This document shows positions 58,142 through 64,000 of a stretch of DNA of 64,000 nucleotides, piece after piece. How positions within the stretch are numbered: position 1 is the first letter of the stretch; each line of letters begins with the position of its first letter. Where the stretch lies: positions 100,142,021 to 100,206,020 of the forward strand of contig CM076991.1 in the NCBI GenBank assembly GCA_039090855.1. The letters are read 5' to 3'. The stretch comes from Macrothele yani (Eukaryota; Arthropoda; Arachnida; Araneae; Macrothelidae). A model generated the notes under the pieces. The model was not told the DNA's origin, did no database searches, and saw nothing but the letters and a program-made list of their open reading frames with translations. Made by a program: the position numbers and the translations under genes.

Positions 58142-58298
58142 TATACACAACAGGGACAGCTTTCAACATAATTGGCGTGATTGCCAAGTCGTGATCGCTT
58201 ATGTTGACTCCTCCCATAATTGGCGTGATAACTTATGTTGACTCCTCCCAGCGATCACGCCACTTATGTTGAGGGCTGTTCCTGTTGTATGTATATAT
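58142..58298. mobile_element. Small inverted-repeat element in the left arm only
   Basis: It is bounded by inverted ends like ACAACAGG(G/A)ACAGC and TCAACATAA(T/G)TGGCGTGAT, with TATA on both sides. The right arm lacks it, so it entered after the palindrome formed. Confidence 0.6.
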
Positions 58299-59416
58299 AC
58301 AGGGTGCATAGGAAAGTCCCTTTACCCTGGAATAACTTGCGAACGGAGAGAGGTACAGTTATGCAAGTGAGATAACCGTATAGTAAAGCGACTACGCCCG
58401 ACCGAATGCAACCAATAGCAGCGCCCCTAGTGGCGAAATGCGGAAGTTAGTCATTGCAAATCGAAAACGAAAAGAGAAAGAGCAAAATTTCCGATTACAA
58501 AGCTGTAGAGCATCAATTAATTAGTACAAAACGACATTAGTTTCACACGGATAAGATAAATTGTCGCCTGAATACCCTAAAATGTCCAAAATCGATGCGC
58601 GACGATTCGAATCTGCATATTCATATTTCGCAAATGTAGCCGTATGCAAATGCAGATTGTGACGTTGTACCGTACCTACGATATAAAAACCAATAGCAGG
58701 ATGTACCCTGATCAGAAGTTTAGGTCTACGTACGCTGTGTGAGAATGGCGAGCTTGGATTTCTAGGATTACGTAAAAATTCAGGTGTATGCAACAGCGCC
58801 TACAAGTCTGCTAGATCTACGTCGTCGTGTTACAGATACTTGCAATAGAGTGACACCTTCCATGCTGAGGAATGTGCATGAAGAGTTGCTTTCACGAATA
58901 CAAATTTGTATCGTGGGCAGTGGCGAACTCTTCGAACATACTCGACATTAACTTTTTATCACTGTGCGCCAGTTTGCCTTTTTTGTTTTTGTTTTGTCTG
59001 ACGTCATCAAACTGTATTGACATACGTACGCATTTATGCAATAAGTTGTGTGTATTTGCTCATACCTATGTTTGTTCCCTTCAAACGTTCACACAAAAGG
59101 TCGCGCATCGATTTCGGACATTTTAGGGTATTCAGGCAACAATTTATGTTATCCGTGTGAAACAAATGTTGTTTTGTACTAATTAATTGATGCTCTACAA
59201 CTTTGTAGTTGAAAATTTTTCTCTATCTCTTTTCGTTTTAGATTTGCAATGGCTAACTTCCGCATTTCGTCACTAGGGGCGCTGCTATCAGTCGTATTCT
59301 GTACGGGTGCTGCAATCGGTTGCATAACTGTACCTCTCTCCGTTCGCAAGTTATTCCAGGCTAAAGGGACTTTCCTATGCACCCTGTATATTGCATATTA
59401 CCAGCACTTGTAACAC

Positions 59417-59447
59417 CTGGTGATGGATCGTATTTGACGATCCGAAA
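59417..59447 (+). ncRNA. Hammerhead-ribozyme-like core, right arm (changed)
   Basis: The plus strand has CTGGTGA (one change from CTGATGA), then T, a GGATCGT/ACGATCC hairpin and GAAA. The change hits an invariant core position, so this copy is expected to be inactive even if the left one is not. Confidence 0.35.
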
Positions 59448-59577
59448 GGTCTTATGTAAGGTTTTATCTAGATCCATTAAGGGTTTTATAGGTTTTACTC
59501 TTATTTTAAGCGTGTATAGACTGTAGTCATTTGAGTAGTATTGATTGAATGGCACGAATAGTTAGTTGTTTAGAGAT

Positions 59578-59945
59578 CTTCAGCTATTCTCTTCCACGTG
59601 ACTCCTATATGCTTTCGAATTTCATGCACCGATGTTCCATATGGGATGCCTTTGGAACTTTATCCGTCCCTTAACATCCCGTCTAGTATTTCAATCGTCC
59701 AGAGGTGATCAGTTCTTTTAGCACTACATCCAGATCAATGCCATTTGAAGTTCTTTACTTTGATCGTAATGTCGTCTACTCTTGTTATTTTCCTAATCCT
59801 TAAGTTCCTTTCTATCTTTCCTGGTTACATCAAGCATACAACTCTCTGTGCTACTTTGAATTGTCCTCAACCTCTGTATGTTTCTTTGAGTTTTAGTCCA
59901 TGTCTCTCATCCATAAGTATGAACTGGGAGGATGCACTGCGATTA
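59578..59945 (-). pseudogene. Second RTE-type LINE fragment, continuation
   Basis: It continues the copy begun at 57893 and aligns with the 56876-57343 fragment. Plus-strand GTTACATCAAGCATACAACT corresponds to the segment encoding the SSIERCMLGVT region. It is more diverged and has no open frame. Confidence 0.7.
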
Positions 59946-62035
59946 AACTTTATCGACAGCCATGCTTGGCTTCATGTACGAACGACAGCACGGATCGCCG
60001 GGCAGTTAGACCCTAGAGCGCCAGCTAGCGGGGGCGGCGGTAACTTTTTCATACCCCTAATAGAGCTTTTTCGTACTTTAGAGAAAGCACGTGGAATTTA
60101 ATTCATAATTTAAATATGCAATCATATAATAAATATGCAATCCAATTGAAAAACTTCTTTCATCGGTCAGATAGTTTTGCACGCCGGTTCCAATGACTTT
60201 GAATAGGTTTTATAAATTTATTTCGCGTCAAAACGGATTCAAACGACGTTCTCATTACAACCGAAAATTCGGTGTCATCTTTCTTGTTTTTATCTCTTTC
60301 AGTTGGAATATTCCATGATCTAGTGTTCGTGTTCCACGGAATTTAGCAGAATGCGACAGAAAGATCAGGTGTTTTACTCCTTCATTATGGAAAACCGAAT
60401 TCCATGTTATTCATCTCACACGTGCTGAGCAGATATATTATCTTTCTTCAGGGCTCATCTTGTGTCATTTGGAGACATAAGTATCTACAGATAAATGCAA
60501 CAAAAATATTTATGGGACATAGAGAACCGAAAGAAAACCTCTTATTAAATAAAAACGCACTGAAAAAAACACACACACATACAAAAGAGAAGAAAAAAAA
60601 ACGAGAACAGTTGCGCTTGATAAGCCGTCATCCGCCATGTTTAATATCACCAGAAAAATGATCCACAGGGAGAGTGAAACGCTCAACACATCTGCATTCC
60701 CATGGTTGTCTTACGACCTTCCTCTCCTTCACCGCTTTTTTTAAGCCCAAGGGCGTTTCGGGTACATTACCCTAATGTGTCATCCATTTCCAATGTCATT
60801 TCTGAAAGTTCTGCGACTAAGGCATTGGGGGAAATGCCCAACATTGTTACAGGCTCTAGCTTTTTTCTCCCCCACTAATGATATTTCCCATTTCCACTGG
60901 ATGATTTTTTGCGAAACGAATTTCTTTTGCTCGTATTTTTTCCACCAGGTGGGGAATATGAACACAAAATAAACAGTTTTTCACTTATCTTTCGTCGGAA
61001 AGCTCTTTATTTTTCGGTTTGGTGAAACGCGTTTGAATATAGTTTTACCCCAGCTTTAGGCAGTTACTTTGTCGTTTAAATGTGGACTAGTATAAAATTA
61101 AGAAAAAGAAAAGTAGAATATAAACCATTTACGTGAGATACTATTAAACATTCCTGTTGCGAGTTCCTGACTTTAGATCATTGGATTTTCAAATAGTTTT
61201 ATCTGATGCTTCTTCGGTGCTTGTAATGCTTTTCTTCACTATTTTTTTCGTATGCATAAGACGAAGTTTTTTTACGAGTGAAGAGTTTCCATTTTTTGTT
61301 CTTGGAAAAAAATATGACGTACTTAAAGATAAAAAATGCGCGGAACTTTTTTCTTCAAAGTTACCCTAGTGTCCATAATAAACACATGAAGGCTCATAAA
61401 CAAGAATCTTCCGATACGTAAAGTCATTTCTTCCTTTTTTTTTAGTTTGGAAACTATCTCATTAAAACAAAAACGAATTAGAAATTTATACGGAACAAAA
61501 TTTGAATTTGTCTCGAAGCACAAGTGAGATGAAAGCAAGATTCAAAGCATTCACCTAAGCGCATTTAAAGGAAACCATAGCGTGTTATAGAAAAAGGTGA
61601 GCGTAGAGTCTGTGAATAATTTTGTCGAGATGAATACACACATCTCCGTTACTTGTTTACTTTTTGGTTCCAAAAACTTTGTTGTTTTTTTCGATGGTTT
61701 TTCATCATGTATCACTTCAAAAGCAAAAACCGTCCATTTTTTCCGGCATTTGAAATTAAATAATCAAACTGAAGAGAAAAAGAGCGGAACCGAATTGCTA
61801 ATTTTTTACTCGAGAAGACGGTCTTCAATTTTACATAAAAGAGAAATGCCCATGAATGCTTATTTGATTTGCCAATTAACCAGGTTCATTGGTCCAAGAA
61901 TGTAGAAAGGATATGTTATTCTGCATAGCTGCAGTGTAACACACTATGAGTTCGTCAGTATTGGTGGAATAAGGTTAACACAAAATCTTCAGTGTAACAT
62001 TTTTTTTTCGTGTTCCATACCAACGTTCTGCTATA
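59946..62035. other. No recognisable feature
   Basis: AT-rich sequence; short A-rich and CA-rich tracts at 60560-60610. No gene or repeat family was supported. Confidence 0.5.
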
Positions 62036-62037
62036 TA

Positions 62038-63576
62038 CACAGGTGTGCAAAAATTAAGGACGAACAGGGGAAATTAGCATAACAGCGGAACGAGCAGGCA
62101 GAACGGACCAAAAGACCACTCAGGAGATAGACTAGGTTCCGGTACGGTAAGGCATGTGCATATATACAGCATGACGTAAGGGGGGGGGGGGGTGTCTGAA
62201 GTGTATACAGCACACGGGCGGTGTACGCTCAGCAATTCGGTGAAAGATATTGCACGGTGTACATCGGTTTGAACGACGTCGAGTTGTTGCCACCTTGTGA
62301 TATGGCCAACAGGCAATCCAGTAGACGACATCTGGATGACTTTACCCGAGGTCACGTCTTTGGGAAGCTGGAAGAAGGTCGAAGTGTGACTAGTGTACCC
62401 GAGGAGTTCGGGATCGCTCACAGCATCGTTTCACGAGCTTGAAGAGCATTTTAAACGACAGAAACAGCTGTCCTAGAGTTTAGCAGTGGTCGTCCACAAG
62501 CAACCACGGCGGCGAACGACCGGTATATTGTCCTACAGGCAAGAAGAGACAGACGACAGACAGCGGGAGAAATCGCAAGGCACATGCAACAGACAACTGG
62601 ACGTCCGTTATCTTGTTTTACCGTGGCCAGGAGGCTGCACAAAGGTGGTCTATTTGTACGACGAGCAGTACGGTGTGGGCCATTAACGCCTGCTCATCGG
62701 AGACGGCGGTTTCTGTGGTGCCAGGAACACAAGAACTGGACACATCAGCAATAGGGTAGAGTTCTCTTTACGGATGAGATCCGATTTAGTCTGACGAGCA
62801 ATTCTGGACGTATACACATCTGGAGAGAGCAGGGAACACGCAATCACACCTCCAACATCATCGAAAGGGACCGGTCTGGAGGTGGCAGAGTTCTCGTTTG
62901 GGGCGGCATCATGCTTCGTAGCCGCACTGACCTCCACACCTTCCAAGGAGGTTCAGTCACTGGTGTCCGCTATTGTACCGAGGTTCTCCTGCCTCACGTG
63001 CGTCTGTTTAGAGGTGCTGTGGGTCCTGAGTTCCTCTTCATGGACGACAACGCTACACCTCATCGTACAGTGGCGGTGGCAGAGCTGTTGGAGAGTGAAG
63101 ATATTCAAAGCATGGATTAGCCCGCAAGATCCCCGGGCCTAAATCCAATTGAACTCGTGTGGGACCTTTTCTGGAGACGCTTGTCAGCACGTCACCAGCC
63201 GCCAGCAACGATTCTGCAGCTGCGATTGTCGTAACAAGAGGAATGGGCTACGATGCCTCAACAGCTCCTTGACAACCTCGTCCTCAGCATGGACAGACGT
63301 TGTAAATGCTGCAACGCAGTCAAGGGTGATCATATCTCCTACTAAAGACTAGATTTTTCTTGGCAGCCGCCTGTCTTCTGTCCAGTTGTGTTCGAAGCTA
63401 CCTTTTCAATAAAGTGCCTTTGTATCCTTTGGATTCCTTGTTTGGACGGTTTTGCTCATTTGTCCCATATTCTTACATCTTGGGGATCTTGTGGTATGAT
63501 TTGGGTCGATGTGGAGCACTTCTGCACGACGTTACATTCGAAAAACCGTCTCGTCCTTAATTTTTGCACGCCAGTG
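62038..63576 (+). mobile_element. Tc1-like transposon, second copy of the 21.1-kb family
   Basis: The ends are CACAGGTGTGCAAAAATTAA and, inverted at 63576, CACTGGCGTGCAAAAATTAA, each continuing GGACGA. TA precedes the left end. A G run at about 62180-62191 lies before the gene. Confidence 0.9.
62302..63345 (+). pseudogene. Tc1-family transposase with in-frame stops (347 codons)
   Basis: Same length (1044 bp) as the copy at 21390-22433. It reads MANRQSSRRHLDDFTRGHVF, RRFLWCQEHKNWTHQQ, VLFTDEIRFSL (first Asp), LFMDDNATPHRTV (second Asp), SPGLNPIELVWD (Glu) and ends GDHISY. The frame is kept from start to end. Stops occur at SRA-stop (62440), RAF-stop, HQQ-stop (about 62752), SMD-stop (63118) and RLS-stop (63228). 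Confidence 0.85.
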
Positions 63577-64000
63577 TGTTACTAAACGCGGATCCTATTT
63601 AACGTGAAGGAAAAGTAAATAATTATTACTCGATAAGATTAACATTTTTATCAAAATTTGATGGGCATGGGTCTTCTGCACTGACCCTAATCTGCGATCC
63701 TTATCTGATAGGTCAGCTGATTTAAGAAGGGGGGTAGAAACAGAAGACCCGCACACGCTTTCCCTCCCCCACTAGGGGAAGGGGTGAACAGGGAGATTCC
63801 GGCAAAAGATGCTCTCTGCTGGACAATGCAACTACACTACTGTTTTGTTTGCAAAATAGTAGTGTACTTGCATTGCATCATTCTTCAGACAGCGATTGCA
63901 GAGGTAACATGGAATTTATGTACAGCCAAAGAGGGAAAAACTGTTGATACGTTCAGGACACAAATTCTATAAAGATGTAGAAACGGAGATAGGGTGGAAG
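63577..64000. other. No recognisable feature
   Basis: No supported gene or repeat. Confidence 0.5.

Larger units (their letters stand above)
57987..59577. mobile_element. 1.6-kb palindromic insertion with 13-bp target duplication
   Basis: CTTCAGCTATTCT occurs at 57974-57986 and 59578-59590, so the insert boundaries are firm. Outer arms (57987-58140 and 59387-59541) and inner arms (58302-58603 and 59100-59386, starting CAGGGTGCATAGGAAAGTCC) are inverted copies with about 90% visible agreement. A 496-bp centre (58604-59099) is single-copy, and no protein motif was seen in it. The left arm alone has an extra insert at 58142-58298. It may be an inverted pair of Penelope-like terminal repeats or a foldback element. 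Confidence 0.8.

Noticed and set aside
60404..61905. Short ORFs between 60.4 and 61.9 kb
   Set aside because: They are low-complexity Lys/Phe-rich frames in AT-rich DNA with no family signal.

Overview
The window is eukaryotic nuclear DNA from an animal, most likely an arthropod with a large repeat-rich genome. It holds no operons and no recognisable host gene. Most of what can be identified is decayed mobile DNA: Tc1/mariner transposons, a mariner, hAT pieces, LINE fragments, Penelope-type nuclease fragments, tRNA-derived SINEs, LTR-type elements, satellites and minisatellites. The arthropod placement is inferred from this mix; the species cannot be named. Every transposase or reverse transcriptase seen carries stops, frameshifts or truncation, so nothing here looks autonomous.

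Layout. 1-5.6 kb: microsatellites, a Tc1-like copy, an AGTAATCAT-type minisatellite split by a small LTR element (TRIM copy A), and one unknown ORF. 5.9-8.1 kb: a pyrimidine-rich tandem array with a solo LTR of the same TRIM family. 9.5-11.7 kb: a Penelope-type GIY-YIG fragment broken by a Tc1-like element, which itself has TRIM copy B inside its right terminal inverted repeat. 12-14.4 kb: a 19-bp minisatellite, another Tc1-like copy, a SINE and a tRNA-headed foldback repeat. 16.5-20.3 kb: an 82-bp satellite split by a hAT element. 21-28.4 kb: five Tc1-like copies or fragments, one with a SINE in its terminal repeat. 29.7-34.6 kb: foldback repeats, a roughly 150-bp tandem repeat with a CTCF-like core, an AT-rich LINE and a hAT C-terminal fragment. 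34.6-41.9 kb: a possible long LTR, a complete palindromic tRNA-headed repeat, AT-rich hairpin repeats and TRIM copy C. 42-54 kb: five Tc1-like copies, a second GIY-YIG fragment and five SINEs. 55.5-60 kb: a mariner, two RTE-type LINE fragments, and a 1.6-kb palindrome inserted in the second with a 13-bp target duplication. 62-63.6 kb: a second copy of the 21-kb Tc1 family.

The most notable system is the TRIM family (three copies plus a solo LTR). Its 160-184 bp LTRs each contain a tRNA-like cloverleaf with A and B boxes. They are followed by a tRNA-Lys-type primer binding site (TGGCGCCCGAAC) and preceded by a purine tract, with 4-bp target duplications. This arrangement resembles the plant Cassandra elements, which carry 5S RNA in their LTRs, but with a tRNA-type unit. 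A second item of interest is the palindrome at 58-59.5 kb, whose outer arms each carry a hammerhead-ribozyme-like core.
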